From JALNYB01 sp023230065 (lineage in GTDB: Archaea > Thermoplasmatota > Thermoplasmata > Methanomassiliicoccales > Methanomethylophilaceae), in assembly GCA_034006405.1 (NCBI GenBank), contig JAVESW010000003.1, positions 1 through 35,852 of the forward strand: a stretch of DNA of 35,852 nt, given 5' to 3'. Below are positions 1 to 7,882 of this stretch, in pieces. The position numbers and the translations under genes were made by a program. The notes beneath the pieces were generated by a model. It was not told the DNA's origin. It was given only the letters and a program-made list of their open reading frames with translations, and searched no databases. Every line of letters begins with the position of its first letter. Within the stretch, counting starts at the first letter, position 1.

Positions 1-35
1 GGCGCATGCAGAAAGATTATGTCTGAATGTGCCAT
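1..35 (-). CDS. 5' end of an unidentified gene (partial, runs off the window)
   Basis: An ATG at 35-33 opens a frame reading MAHSDIIFLHA and leaves the window after about 11 codons. It lies 4 bases past the uppS stop codon, with a GTGAT element immediately upstream, so it is probably the next gene of the same operon. An opening of the type 'DIIFLHA' is seen at the start of some archaeal B12-binding/radical SAM proteins, but eleven residues cannot establish a family. Function is therefore left open. Confidence 0.45.
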   Translation of the reverse strand, partial: MAHSDIIFLHA

Positions 36-39
36 TCTA

Positions 40-807
40 TCACGACCCGTAACGCCTTACACGTTGCTGATACGATCTTATCGCCCTCAGAAAATCAATA
101 TGACGGAATCCCGGCCAATAGACATCTGTGAAATACAATTCTGAATACGCCAATTGCCATAGAAGGAAATTGGACATCCTCACTTCTCCAGACGTACGTA
201 GGATAAGATCTGGATCGGGGATATCTGATGTATAAAGATGATCCGAGAACAATTCTTCAGAGATGTCGTCAATATCTATCTCTCCATCCTTTACTTTCTG
301 AGCTATATTCTTGACTGCAGTGATGATTTCCTGCCTTCCGCCATACGCTATAGCTACATTGAATGTCATATTGGTGTACATGCTAGTCTTCTCGTCTGCA
401 TAATCTATCGCATCGAGAACTCTCTGCGGAAGCGTTGAATGATCCCCCAGGACTCTGATCCTTACTTTAGACTCATGTACCTTCGGCGTATCTGCCATCT
501 TGTAGAGGGATGCTTCACAGAGGTCCATCAGAAAATCGATCTCACTCTGTTCCCTGTTAAAATTTTCTGTCGAAAATGCAAACACAGTGACATAAGAAAT
601 ATTGAGGCTGAGGCACCAATCAAGCATCTCTTCAACCTTCAGTTCGCCCATCATATGTCCTTTGTTGGCTTCTTCACCAAGGATCTGTTCCGCATATCTA
701 CGATTCCCATCCATTATTATTGCCAAATGTTTTGGAATTGGGCCTTCGTGAACCTCTTTTTCCAATTGTTTCTCATATGTGGAATAAACTACTTTAGGAA
801 CTGCCAT
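40..807 (-). CDS. uppS: Polyprenyl (undecaprenyl-type) diphosphate synthase, cis-prenyltransferase
   Basis: This cis-prenyltransferase condenses isopentenyl diphosphate units onto an allylic primer to build the long polyprenyl carrier lipid used for glycan and glycoprotein assembly. Visible family motifs are the catalytic IIMDGNRRYA near the N-terminus, FSTENF, and the C-terminal block with DLILRTSGE, SNFLLWQ and ELYFTDVYWPGF. The length of about 255 residues is normal. I start at the ATG at 807-805 (MAVPKVV) rather than a TTG at 819, because a GAGTGAT Shine-Dalgarno-like element containing the stop of the preceding marker 11 gene sits just upstream. It is the fourth gene of the folD-kptA-marker 11 run. 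Archaeal homologues make dolichol-like polyprenols, so the chain length of the product is unknown. Confidence 0.93.
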   Translation of the reverse strand: MAVPKVVYSTYEKQLEKEVHEGPIPKHLAIIMDGNRRYAEQILGEEANKGHMMGELKVEEMLDWCLSLNISYVTVFAFSTENFNREQSEIDFLMDLCEASLYKMADTPKVHESKVRIRVLGDHSTLPQRVLDAIDYADEKTSMYTNMTFNVAIAYGGRQEIITAVKNIAQKVKDGEIDIDDISEELFSDHLYTSDIPDPDLILRTSGEVRMSNFLLWQLAYSELYFTDVYWPGFRHIDFLRAIRSYQQRVRRYGS

Positions 808-811
808 GAAA

Positions 812-1762
812 TCACTCAAAATCTTCAGGTACTCCCGCAGCTTTGGGACCTAGATCAAAACATCCGATGGCTGCAACCGCGCCTATGACCCCTTTCATTC
901 CTGTAATGCTGATTATCTGTACGCCACATTCTTCAGCTACCTTGATAGCATCATCCTGAATGAACAGAACACTCTTAGCATTCCATCCGAATTCCTGAAG
1001 TTTTTTAGGTATGGTTAAACCTTTGAAAACTGTCATAACCGTATCATCAGAATACGATTCTGATTTGATAAAATCCCTACAATATTCGATGAGCGCCGGG
1101 ATCTCCTCTTCTTTAACTGCAAACGAGACCGCCGTAGAACAACAATTGGTGGTCTTGTTTGGAGCTTTCGGGTTAAGTTGTATTATCTTGTGGTCAATGA
1201 AACTACCAATGGGGCAGGTCGTACCGAGTTTCAAAGCTGTGACCCATGAAGCTCCTTTCTCCTTGGTGTCGGTATCATCTATTCCGATGATCACCCTGAC
1301 CCTCTTAGGAGTGATTATATCTACATGTGCTGTATGAGCTCCACCTATCTGGAAATCATCCGGGTATATCGTTTCAATAACATCTGGACACTGTGCGATA
1401 CATGCACCGATACCTACAGTAGCGCCTGCAATACCATACCATGTCATACGAACACGATCCCCTTCTACTTTCAAAGCAGAAAGCCCCTGGCCTCCAACAT
1501 CTTTTGAAACAGGACCAAAATTCAATTTCTTCTCTCCGATCTCAACATTCATGATCAAAGTGTGACCTTCCATGCGAATATCCTTGATGACTCCGCCGGT
1601 ACGCCTCCTATTGACAACATCCCACTCTCCAGGACCGCGGGCGACACATTTCTCGACTATTTGAGCGACTCCGTTCTCTTCATCCACCATTGTGATGAAT
1701 CCTTTACAGAACAGAGACCCATATTTTGCCTTGACTTCATCGGGTCTGAGGATGTGGACCAT
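812..1762 (-). CDS. Methanogenesis marker protein 11
   Basis: This 316-residue protein matches methanogenesis marker 11, a family found essentially only in methanogens and related archaea and still without an assigned reaction. The central segment contains IGIDDTDTKEKGASW (about residues 160-178), which resembles the nucleotide-binding opening of TiaS-type tRNA-cytidine agmatinylating enzymes. A glycine-rich GIAGATVGIGA stretch precedes it, and a cysteine pair (TTNCCSTA) follows it. The start at 1762 is supported by AAGAGGAA 5 bases upstream. The kptA stop lies 3 bases before the start, and the gene's own stop is embedded in the ribosome-binding site of uppS. Neighbours are RNA and lipid enzymes rather than methanogenesis genes, so context does not reveal the function. 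It is the best single indicator that the host is a methanogen. Confidence 0.85.
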   Translation of the reverse strand: MVHILRPDEVKAKYGSLFCKGFITMVDEENGVAQIVEKCVARGPGEWDVVNRRRTGGVIKDIRMEGHTLIMNVEIGEKKLNFGPVSKDVGGQGLSALKVEGDRVRMTWYGIAGATVGIGACIAQCPDVIETIYPDDFQIGGAHTAHVDIITPKRVRVIIGIDDTDTKEKGASWVTALKLGTTCPIGSFIDHKIIQLNPKAPNKTTNCCSTAVSFAVKEEEIPALIEYCRDFIKSESYSDDTVMTVFKGLTIPKKLQEFGWNAKSVLFIQDDAIKVAEECGVQIISITGMKGVIGAVAAIGCFDLGPKAAGVPEDFE

Positions 1763-1764
1763 TT

Positions 1765-2433
1765 TTATTCCTCTTGATCCATATATTCATCCTCGTCCTC
1801 GTCCTCCTCTTCTGCTTTGGATAGGAATTCCGGAGGGACATTATCACAGAGGAATACTGTTTTTGCAGCCCTTCCGATCTTATATCCCGCTTCCGCACAT
1901 CCAAAAGTATCAACTGCAAGGATAACAGGATCTTCAACACGGACTGAACCTGCCCTTACTGCATCACGGTATGACCGTGAAAGATGGACCATTGCCCTAT
2001 CTGAAGGCAAAAGTCCTACCTCTAAAATTATGTCGCACTCCTCCGATGTTGCCGGATAATAGAGTGTGTATGGAATGTTATCGGTCGGAAGATTAAGATT
2101 CAATTTGATTGTATGCCCGTATGTCGCCCTGACACAAGCCCCAGAAATCTGATACCTTCCTTTCGGATCTGTCTCTACCAGAGCCTCTACATGATGAATT
2201 CTCAGCCACTTCATGCGCGGATTATGATCCTTGATAACGGCAATAATGTCTCTGATGTCAACAAATCCCTGTTCATCCATTTCAAGGTCGAACTTACCAT
2301 GTCTGAGGATTCCAGCCATTGTCCTTCCCATCTTCTCGACCTCATAGTCGCTCATGATGAATTTCCCTTCTTCACCGCAAATGGGACAGTGTTCATCGCG
2401 GAAATATCCGTGATCTTCACATTCTCTGATCAT
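1765..2433 (-). CDS. kptA: Probable RNA 2'-phosphotransferase (KptA/Tpt1 family)
   Basis: KptA/Tpt1 enzymes remove an internal 2'-phosphate from RNA using NAD+. Family features are LRHGKFDLEMDEQGFV near the N-terminus, KGRYQI followed by VRATYGHT, an MVHLS segment and a late VPPEFL. The substrate-loop sequence reads LYYPAT where bacterial and eukaryotic enzymes have HGT, which I believe is a variant of euryarchaeal members, but catalytic competence should be tested. A short N-terminal cysteine motif (CEDHG...CPICG) may bind zinc. The C-terminus is a very acidic tail (EEEDEDEDE). The start is the ATG at 2433-2431 because of the perfect GGTGATAAAATG junction with folD. An upstream TTG- or CTG-type start would lie inside folD. 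The stop is 3 bases before marker 11. Confidence 0.82.
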   Translation of the reverse strand: MIRECEDHGYFRDEHCPICGEEGKFIMSDYEVEKMGRTMAGILRHGKFDLEMDEQGFVDIRDIIAVIKDHNPRMKWLRIHHVEALVETDPKGRYQISGACVRATYGHTIKLNLNLPTDNIPYTLYYPATSEECDIILEVGLLPSDRAMVHLSRSYRDAVRAGSVRVEDPVILAVDTFGCAEAGYKIGRAAKTVFLCDNVPPEFLSKAEEEDEDEDEYMDQEE

Positions 2434-2442
2434 TTTATCACC
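2431..2442 (-). promoter_or_regulatory. Stop/SD/start coupling site, folD to kptA
   Basis: The minus strand reads GGTGATAAAATG. The folD stop TGA lies inside the Shine-Dalgarno GGTGAT, and the kptA ATG follows after 4 bases. The same 12-mer occurs at two other gene junctions in this window. Confidence 0.8.
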
Positions 2443-3325
2443 TAAGTAATACAGCCCTCTCAGCTGCTGTAACTGCATTCGCCATTAGCATACATATGGT
2501 CATGGGGCCTACGCCTCCCGGTACAGGAGAGATTGCTGATGCGATCTCCTTCACATTATCGAAATCGACATCACCTACCAGCTTAGATCCGTTCTTTGCT
2601 GTAGGATCCTCGATTCTGTTTGTTCCTACATCTATGACTACCGCTCCTTCTTTGACCATGTCCTTTGTAACAAAAAGGGGCTTTCCTATTGCAACTATGA
2701 GAATATCCGCCTGACGTGTTATCATTGGAATATCTTTGGTTCTTGAATGAACCACTGTGATAGTGGAATCGGCACCTTTACCTTTCTGCATCATCATAGC
2801 AGCCATCGGTTTCCCGACGATGTTGCTCCTTCCCAATATTACGACATGTTTTCCAGATGTCTCAACATCTGACCTGATAAGCATCTGTTGTACTCCTGCA
2901 GGTGTTGCAGGCAGAAAACTGGGATTTCCAATCAACATCTTTCCAACATTCGCTGGATGAAAACAATCTGCATCCTTATTCGGGTCGATGGCGTTTATGA
3001 CAGTATCCTCGTCTATATGCTTGGGTAAAGGCAATTGTACAAGAAATCCATGAATAGACTTATCGTTATTGAGGTCACTGACTACCTTGAGAAGCTCTTC
3101 CTGAGTCGTCTTTTCCGGCAATATTATAGTGACAGAATGCATGCCTAACTCTTCGCACTTCTTTCCTTTCATCCTGACATACACCTGCGAAGCTGGATCT
3201 TCTCCGACAAGCACAACTGCCAATCCTGGAGTCACACCCTTGGATTTCAGAGCAACAATCCTTTCCCTGAGCTCAGAATAAATTCCATCAGAGACCTCTT
3301 TGCCGAGTATAAGCCTAGCACTCAA
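2438..3325 (-). CDS. folD: Bifunctional methylenetetrahydrofolate dehydrogenase / methenyltetrahydrofolate cyclohydrolase
   Basis: FolD interconverts 5,10-methylene-, 5,10-methenyl- and 10-formyl-tetrahydrofolate with NAD(P). At 295 residues it is the usual length. It carries the catalytic lysines in YVRMKGKKCEELG, the FLVQLPLPKHI signature, the nucleotide-binding GRSNIVGKP and the C-terminal PGGVGPMT. The start appears to be TTG at 3325-3323, preceded by GGTG 7 bases upstream. An AT-rich TATA-like element lies at about 3354-3367. A folate-type C1 enzyme in a methanogen is noteworthy because most methanogens carry C1 units on methanopterin. Methanomassiliicoccales lack that methyl-branch pathway and are known to have FolD. 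Its formyl product would feed PurH, which is also encoded in this window. Confidence 0.95.
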   Translation of the reverse strand: MSARLILGKEVSDGIYSELRERIVALKSKGVTPGLAVVLVGEDPASQVYVRMKGKKCEELGMHSVTIILPEKTTQEELLKVVSDLNNDKSIHGFLVQLPLPKHIDEDTVINAIDPNKDADCFHPANVGKMLIGNPSFLPATPAGVQQMLIRSDVETSGKHVVILGRSNIVGKPMAAMMMQKGKGADSTITVVHSRTKDIPMITRQADILIVAIGKPLFVTKDMVKEGAVVIDVGTNRIEDPTAKNGSKLVGDVDFDNVKEIASAISPVPGGVGPMTICMLMANAVTAAERAVLLR

Positions 3326-3353
3326 GATATTACACCGTTTTGTCCAAGGCCAT

Positions 3354-3367
3354 TCTATTATATTATG
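3354..3367 (-). promoter_or_regulatory. Possible TATA promoter of the folD operon
   Basis: The minus strand carries ATAATATAATAG about 30-40 bases ahead of the folD TTG start. This would place transcription start about 10 bases before the start codon. It lies directly behind the hairpin that follows the deacetylase gene's stop codon on the same strand. Confidence 0.45.
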
Positions 3368-3370
3368 TTA

Positions 3371-3385
3371 GCGCGCGAGGGCGCG
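3371..3385 (-). terminator. GC hairpin after the deacetylase gene
   Basis: CGCGC (3372-3376), loop GAGG, GCGCG (3381-3385) forms a short all-GC stem directly abutting the TAA stop of the deacetylase gene on the minus strand. No strong U-tract follows, so it may be a transcript-end stabiliser rather than an intrinsic terminator. Confidence 0.45.
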
Positions 3386-4195
3386 TTATTCATACGGACG
3401 TACAGCATCTGGTATTGTCTTAGCGACAAAACCAAGGTCCAATATGCCTTCTAGGACCTTTCTTGTATTATCGATATTTGCCATCATCTCCTCCGAAGTC
3501 ATCTTTCCATTCTTACGTGATTCTGACATGTGCCAGGTATGAGTTGCAAGGACAAATATTCCTTTATTCAACTGTGACGCCAATGATATGTAATCTTCAG
3601 GTACCCTCCTACCTTCGTGCATCGGCCAAAGATATGCTGCGATCTTCTTTCCTTCAGCATCGTGTCCCTCTGGAACGGATACTTCGTAAACACCATTCTT
3701 CATCTTCGAAGGCGTGAGTGTTCCAGTCATCTTAGTATAGAATGATGAATCATATTTTATTCCGATTTCCGGAAGAATATCGATGACATCCTGTCCGATT
3801 TTCATGTAAGGCGCCCTGAAACATTGCGGCCTTATTCCAGTTATATCATTAACAACGTCTGATGAATGAAGAAGTATTGCTTTCTTCTCAAATCTTTCAT
3901 ACTCTATACCATTAGAACCAGTGAGATCCTCATGCTCATACCCATGCATGCCTATTTCGTGACCTGAAAGAAAACTGGTTGCATCTATGGATTCCAAGGT
4001 CTTTCCTTCTGCAAAGAAAGTACCCTTTATGTGAAGATCGTCCAGCAATTCCGAGATTACCGGCAATCCCTCGGACGTAGAATCGAATCTAGGCGCTGTC
4101 CCAGACCCTCTATCCATAGACCCGGCTGGCGTATGCCCAGGCAAACAGATGTTGACATCTCTATCAAGATCTATTGTAAAACATAATGTCTTCAT
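3386..4195 (-). CDS. Polysaccharide deacetylase (NodB-like) family protein
   Basis: This 269-residue protein has the carbohydrate esterase family 4 (NodB homology) layout: FTIDLDRD at residues 6-13 with the motif-1 aspartates, HEIGMHGYEHEDL (79-91) with the metal histidines H84 and H88, RAPY (127-130), and a late THTWH. No signal peptide or membrane segment is visible, so it should act in the cytosol unless exported in another way. The substrate is unknown, and some family members are amidohydrolases on small N-acyl compounds. It follows AMP phosphorylase by 6 bases and is probably co-transcribed with it. That position makes an N-acetyl-sugar or nucleoside-related substrate conceivable, though this is inference only. 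Confidence 0.85.
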   Translation of the reverse strand: MKTLCFTIDLDRDVNICLPGHTPAGSMDRGSGTAPRFDSTSEGLPVISELLDDLHIKGTFFAEGKTLESIDATSFLSGHEIGMHGYEHEDLTGSNGIEYERFEKKAILLHSSDVVNDITGIRPQCFRAPYMKIGQDVIDILPEIGIKYDSSFYTKMTGTLTPSKMKNGVYEVSVPEGHDAEGKKIAAYLWPMHEGRRVPEDYISLASQLNKGIFVLATHTWHMSESRKNGKMTSEEMMANIDNTRKVLEGILDLGFVAKTIPDAVRPYE

Positions 4196-4201
4196 CGAAT
4201 G

Positions 4202-5716
4202 TCATCTAACCTTTGATGCCGTGATCTTCTTGATCAACATTCCTTCTATCACGATGGGCTGATATTTGATTGCAAGATCCTTGGCACGTAAGACCTTTGG
4301 CTCGCTCTCCCCGTAGATCTGGAATAATATGTCTCCTTTCTCTACTCTCTGTCCTTTCTTACGAAGCAGCATGAGTCCTGCTCCTTTGTCGTTAGGCGAC
4401 CCGGCTGCCTTTGCAATTGAAACTAGATCCTTATTGTTTATCGAATGCACATAACCGGATTTTACAGAAGATACCTCCAACATATATTTTCCAGGAACCA
4501 AATCATCTGACTTGATGTCGTAGTTACCACCCTGCGCAGCAACTATCTCTCTGAATTTCTTCAAGGCCTTTCCAGAATTGAGAATCTCGAGTGCCCTCTC
4601 AGGTCCGTTGTTGATCCCTCCCATCTCTAAAATCATACCCGCTAGATCGCATGCTTTCTCGATCACACTTTCAGGATGCTTGTTGCCTTCTAGAATGCGA
4701 ATGCATTCCCTTGCTTCAAGAATGGGGCCGATTGCACTTCCAACAGGCTGATCTGCATATGTGATTGCACACTCGATACGTATTCCAAGCCTCTCTCCCA
4801 AGTCCATGAAGTCTCTGGCATAAAGGCGTGCATCCTCAAGAGTCTTGACCTTCGTTCCTTCTCCAGTCGGAATATCAATAACTAGATGTGTGGCACCAAC
4901 CGCCACTTTCTTACTTAGGATCGATGCCAACATCTGAGCACGCGGATTGATGCCCAATGGATGTTCGATCTTGATTACCATATCATCTACAGGTGCGAGG
5001 TTCATAGAACCTCCCCATGCAAATACTCCACCCGTTTCCTCTGCGATCTTCTTCAATGTTCTGGCATCCAATTCAACATTACAGAATGTCTCAACAAAAT
5101 CCGAAGTTCCGCACGCACTGCTAATAGCGCGTGACGATGTCTTTGGGAGCATCATTCCCGCCGATGCGACGATAGAGACGACTATAGGTGTAATCTTATT
5201 TCCAGGAACTCCTCCCATACTGTGGAAATCATATACCGGAGTACGATCGAATTCGATCCTGTCTCCGGTATCCACCATGGCCTGAGTGAATGCTGCAATC
5301 TCATCTATATTCATTCCATTGATGTACAAAGCAGTGAGCCAAGCAGATATTTCCATTCTTGATAATTTACCATTGAGAATATCTTTTACGACCTCACTGA
5401 TCTCCTCTTTGGTTAGTTCCTCTTTATCCATCTTCTTACGAATGGTCCTTATACATTCAGGACTCGCAGCGAATACGACATCTACTTCATCTCCGTCTTT
5501 CGCTTCAATCTTGTTCATCACAGAATCAGAAAGATACATCAATCCACGCTTTTTGATCATATATCGGGTGGTATCCAACATCGCAGTGGATGATTTCTTT
5601 GCATCGATGCGGACGCGGTCGTTTTCCTTTAATCCGAGAAGTATCGCATCTTCTGCACACATGATAGCTAAAGGATCCGCTGTTCCCACATCCATTATTT
5701 TTGCTATGAATTTCAT
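4202..5716 (-). CDS. deoA: AMP phosphorylase
   Basis: This enzyme phosphorolyses AMP (also CMP/UMP in characterised archaeal members) to the free base and ribose 1,5-bisphosphate, step 1 of the archaeal AMP pathway. The 504 residues match archaeal AMP phosphorylases, which are longer than bacterial thymidine phosphorylases because of an N-terminal domain. The family region SSRAISSACGTSDFVETF lies in the middle, HSMGGVPGNKITP precedes it, and VAVGATHLVIDIPTG follows it. Its ATG overlaps the RuBisCO stop in an ATGA arrangement (5713-5716), so the two are translationally coupled. Together with the two genes upstream the pathway is complete in one transcript. Confidence 0.95.
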   Translation of the reverse strand: MKFIAKIMDVGTADPLAIMCAEDAILLGLKENDRVRIDAKKSSTAMLDTTRYMIKKRGLMYLSDSVMNKIEAKDGDEVDVVFAASPECIRTIRKKMDKEELTKEEISEVVKDILNGKLSRMEISAWLTALYINGMNIDEIAAFTQAMVDTGDRIEFDRTPVYDFHSMGGVPGNKITPIVVSIVASAGMMLPKTSSRAISSACGTSDFVETFCNVELDARTLKKIAEETGGVFAWGGSMNLAPVDDMVIKIEHPLGINPRAQMLASILSKKVAVGATHLVIDIPTGEGTKVKTLEDARLYARDFMDLGERLGIRIECAITYADQPVGSAIGPILEARECIRILEGNKHPESVIEKACDLAGMILEMGGINNGPERALEILNSGKALKKFREIVAAQGGNYDIKSDDLVPGKYMLEVSSVKSGYVHSINNKDLVSIAKAAGSPNDKGAGLMLLRKKGQRVEKGDILFQIYGESEPKVLRAKDLAIKYQPIVIEGMLIKKITASKVR

Positions 5717-6948
5717 TTAAATCCCCACGTATCTAAAGCTACTTTGAGCTCATGATGAGTCTTCGCATACTCTTCTAGAGATACTCCGGAACATGCTGCA
5801 TCTACTGCCTGGCACATTCCCATCGCACCTTTCCTTACACCTTCTGGATGTCCTGCGACACCGCCACCAGCCTGTATCTGAATATTAGTTCCGGCCTCTT
5901 CGATCAATCTTGACACTATGCCCGGATACATTCCACCAGAACATACCGGCATTACTGTTTTATACGGCATCTTGGAATCGAGACATGTGTTGAGATTGTC
6001 ATAGTCCCCTCCATTACCAGTCATCTTTCCAACACCCAGAGTTCCGATATGCAGTGCGTCTCCTCCGCACATACGTACCAGTTTTGTGATCACAAGCATT
6101 GATATTCCATTGAGAGGATCCTTTGTGAATGCTCCGTGCATCGTCCTGTGAACATGAATCGGTACTTTGATGGCAGAATCTTCAGCAAGTGCTTGAACGG
6201 CCCCGTAACCACATGTGATTACGTCTACCATTATCTGTTTCGCACCCCATGCTTGGACATTTTCTGCCAATTCAACTATTTTTTCACCATTTGTGCTTAT
6301 GTTCACAGCATGAAGCATCCTATGGCCTTCTTCATTCAGCTTATCAAGTGCCTCAGCGACAGCTTTCGTACGGTCCTCGATGGGGCAGAATTTCTGGTCC
6401 ACGAGAGTCTCATCATCCTTGCTGTTGGTTAGGCCCCCGCTTCCTGCCTCGTAAACATAATTTGCCGTCTCTTTCGGTGAAAGCCCGATCTTAGGTTTCA
6501 CGATGGTTCCTACCAGAGGCTTCTCCGGACGATCCAGGATCTTTCTAAGCCCTTCAGCTCCGAATTTTGGACCCCTATACTGTTTCAAAATACCTTTCGG
6601 AAAATCTACATCCTCGAGTCTTACACCTTTTAGTGCGTCTAAACCGAAAAGATTTCCTGCAATTACACTCAATATCTGAGGAATGGCTCCCACTTCAATA
6701 CTAAAATCGTCCTCAGGATATGCAATAGTAACCATATCTCCTTGGATATCCATAACTCTGGCACCATACCTCTCAAAAACAGTGTCATTCAGTGTAGATA
6801 TCCCTGTCCATGTTCCTGTAGATTGCTCTGCGGCTATAGCCTGTGATGCTTTTTCTATCGAAAGGTCCGTTGTTACACGGTACTTACAGATAACATATGA
6901 ATCTGAATCAATAGACTCTCCTAAATGCAAATACGAATACGACTTCAT
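5713..6948 (-). CDS. rbcL: Ribulose-1,5-bisphosphate carboxylase, archaeal form III type
   Basis: This large-subunit RuBisCO carboxylates ribulose 1,5-bisphosphate to two 3-phosphoglycerates. The 411 residues include KPK (151-153), the carbamylated-lysine segment KDDE (177-180), HR (267-268), H300, loop-6 lysine K308 in GVGKMTG, S337 in CSGG, and the phosphate-binding GGG (361-363). E41 and N99 of the N-terminal domain are also present. All expected catalytic residues are therefore kept and it is not a RuBisCO-like form IV protein. The segment before the lysine reads GGLTNS rather than the more usual GG(L/V/M)D(F/Y). I start at ATG 6948-6946 because of GGTGAT immediately upstream. A start at 6966 would lie within the isomerase gene and ignore that site. 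There is no small-subunit gene. Confidence 0.96.
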   Translation of the reverse strand: MKSYSYLHLGESIDSDSYVICKYRVTTDLSIEKASQAIAAEQSTGTWTGISTLNDTVFERYGARVMDIQGDMVTIAYPEDDFSIEVGAIPQILSVIAGNLFGLDALKGVRLEDVDFPKGILKQYRGPKFGAEGLRKILDRPEKPLVGTIVKPKIGLSPKETANYVYEAGSGGLTNSKDDETLVDQKFCPIEDRTKAVAEALDKLNEEGHRMLHAVNISTNGEKIVELAENVQAWGAKQIMVDVITCGYGAVQALAEDSAIKVPIHVHRTMHGAFTKDPLNGISMLVITKLVRMCGGDALHIGTLGVGKMTGNGGDYDNLNTCLDSKMPYKTVMPVCSGGMYPGIVSRLIEEAGTNIQIQAGGGVAGHPEGVRKGAMGMCQAVDAACSGVSLEEYAKTHHELKVALDTWGFK

Positions 6949-6957
6949 TTTATCACC
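6946..6957 (-). promoter_or_regulatory. Stop/SD/start coupling site, R15P isomerase to rbcL
   Basis: The minus strand reads GGTGATAAAATG, identical to the folD-kptA junction. TGA is the isomerase stop and ATG is the rbcL start. Confidence 0.8.
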
Positions 6958-7882
6958 TTGAATCAAATATACTGTCCCCTAACTGTCTAACCATAATATC
7001 ATAGACCGAACCTGGAGAAATTATCCCCAATTCTGTTATTATCGCATCTATGTACTTTGCTGGAGTGGAATCAAATACAGGATTGAAGATTTTTACGGAG
7101 CTGTTGACCTCTCCAGTCTTTACGACCTCATCGTATCCTCTTTCCTCTATAGTAACCATATCTCCGAACATGGTCAACGGAGAGAACTTATACGTCTCAC
7201 TGCAAACATTGAATTTAACGCGTGCCTCATCAGCAGCAAGTGCCAATTGAGAGGTCCCTATCTTATTGATGACGGATCCGTTGGAAGATATTGTATCTGC
7301 TCCAACGAACACCTTATCAACATTATTCATTACCGAACGAACAGCACTGTCGATTATAAGTGTAGTATCTATGCCTGTATCGGCAAGTTCGTTAACTGTG
7401 ATGATACCTTGTCTCCACGGACGCGATTCCGTAGCATAAACTTTGATATCCTTTCCCTGTCTGTGCGCTTCCTTTATGACACCCAATGCAACACTGCTAT
7501 TGCAGTGCGTCATTATAATATCGCCACTTTGGATGCCTCTCGCTCCTATCTTAGCAATAGCTTCTGTGGCTTTAGATGACATTTCCACAAAATTTTTTGC
7601 GCCATCGGATATCAATTGTCTTGCTTCCTCGACTGAATCCGCTTTGGAAATATTCTTGGTGCATGCGTGCAATCCGTTCCAAAGAGATACCGCCGTTGGC
7701 CTTGAATCCAAAAGGACCTTCTTTGATCTTTCAAGATCTTGTAAAAATTTGTCGAATCCTGTGCCCACATAACCGTCTGCGAATTCCTTTAAAGCAACTA
7801 CTCCTGCGCAGGCTATTCTACCAGCTCCGCGAATACGCATTTCCTTGATTGCCAAAGCTGTATCAGCGATATTGTCAGACAC
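6953..7882 (-). CDS. e2b2: Ribose-1,5-bisphosphate isomerase
   Basis: This enzyme converts ribose 1,5-bisphosphate to ribulose 1,5-bisphosphate, linking AMP phosphorylase to RuBisCO. It belongs to the eIF2B-alpha/MtnA-like family. The N-terminal MRIRGAGRIA, RPTAVSLWNGL, the catalytic cysteine in THCNSSVALG, and the aspartate in VGADTISSNGSVINKIG are all present, matching characterised archaeal isomerases rather than eIF2B subunits. The start is GTG at 7882-7880, with no ribosome-binding site but a TATA box about 27 bases upstream, so the transcript is predicted to be leaderless. Context (rbcL and deoA next in line) strongly favours this function over MtnA or eIF2B. Confidence 0.94.
   Translation of the reverse strand: MSDNIADTALAIKEMRIRGAGRIACAGVVALKEFADGYVGTGFDKFLQDLERSKKVLLDSRPTAVSLWNGLHACTKNISKADSVEEARQLISDGAKNFVEMSSKATEAIAKIGARGIQSGDIIMTHCNSSVALGVIKEAHRQGKDIKVYATESRPWRQGIITVNELADTGIDTTLIIDSAVRSVMNNVDKVFVGADTISSNGSVINKIGTSQLALAADEARVKFNVCSETYKFSPLTMFGDMVTIEERGYDEVVKTGEVNSSVKIFNPVFDSTPAKYIDAIITELGIISPGSVYDIMVRQLGDSIFDSR

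Noticed and set aside
439..888. 149-codon open frame on the plus strand
   Set aside because: It is antisense to uppS and the end of the marker 11 gene, whose motifs are unambiguous on the minus strand.
5286..5720. 144-codon open frame on the plus strand
   Set aside because: It is antisense to AMP phosphorylase, serine-rich as expected of a complement frame, and has no homology that I can recognise.
6953..7882. eIF2B alpha subunit or MtnA for this gene
   Set aside because: The catalytic cysteine and aspartate motifs and the rbcL-deoA linkage indicate ribose-1,5-bisphosphate isomerase.
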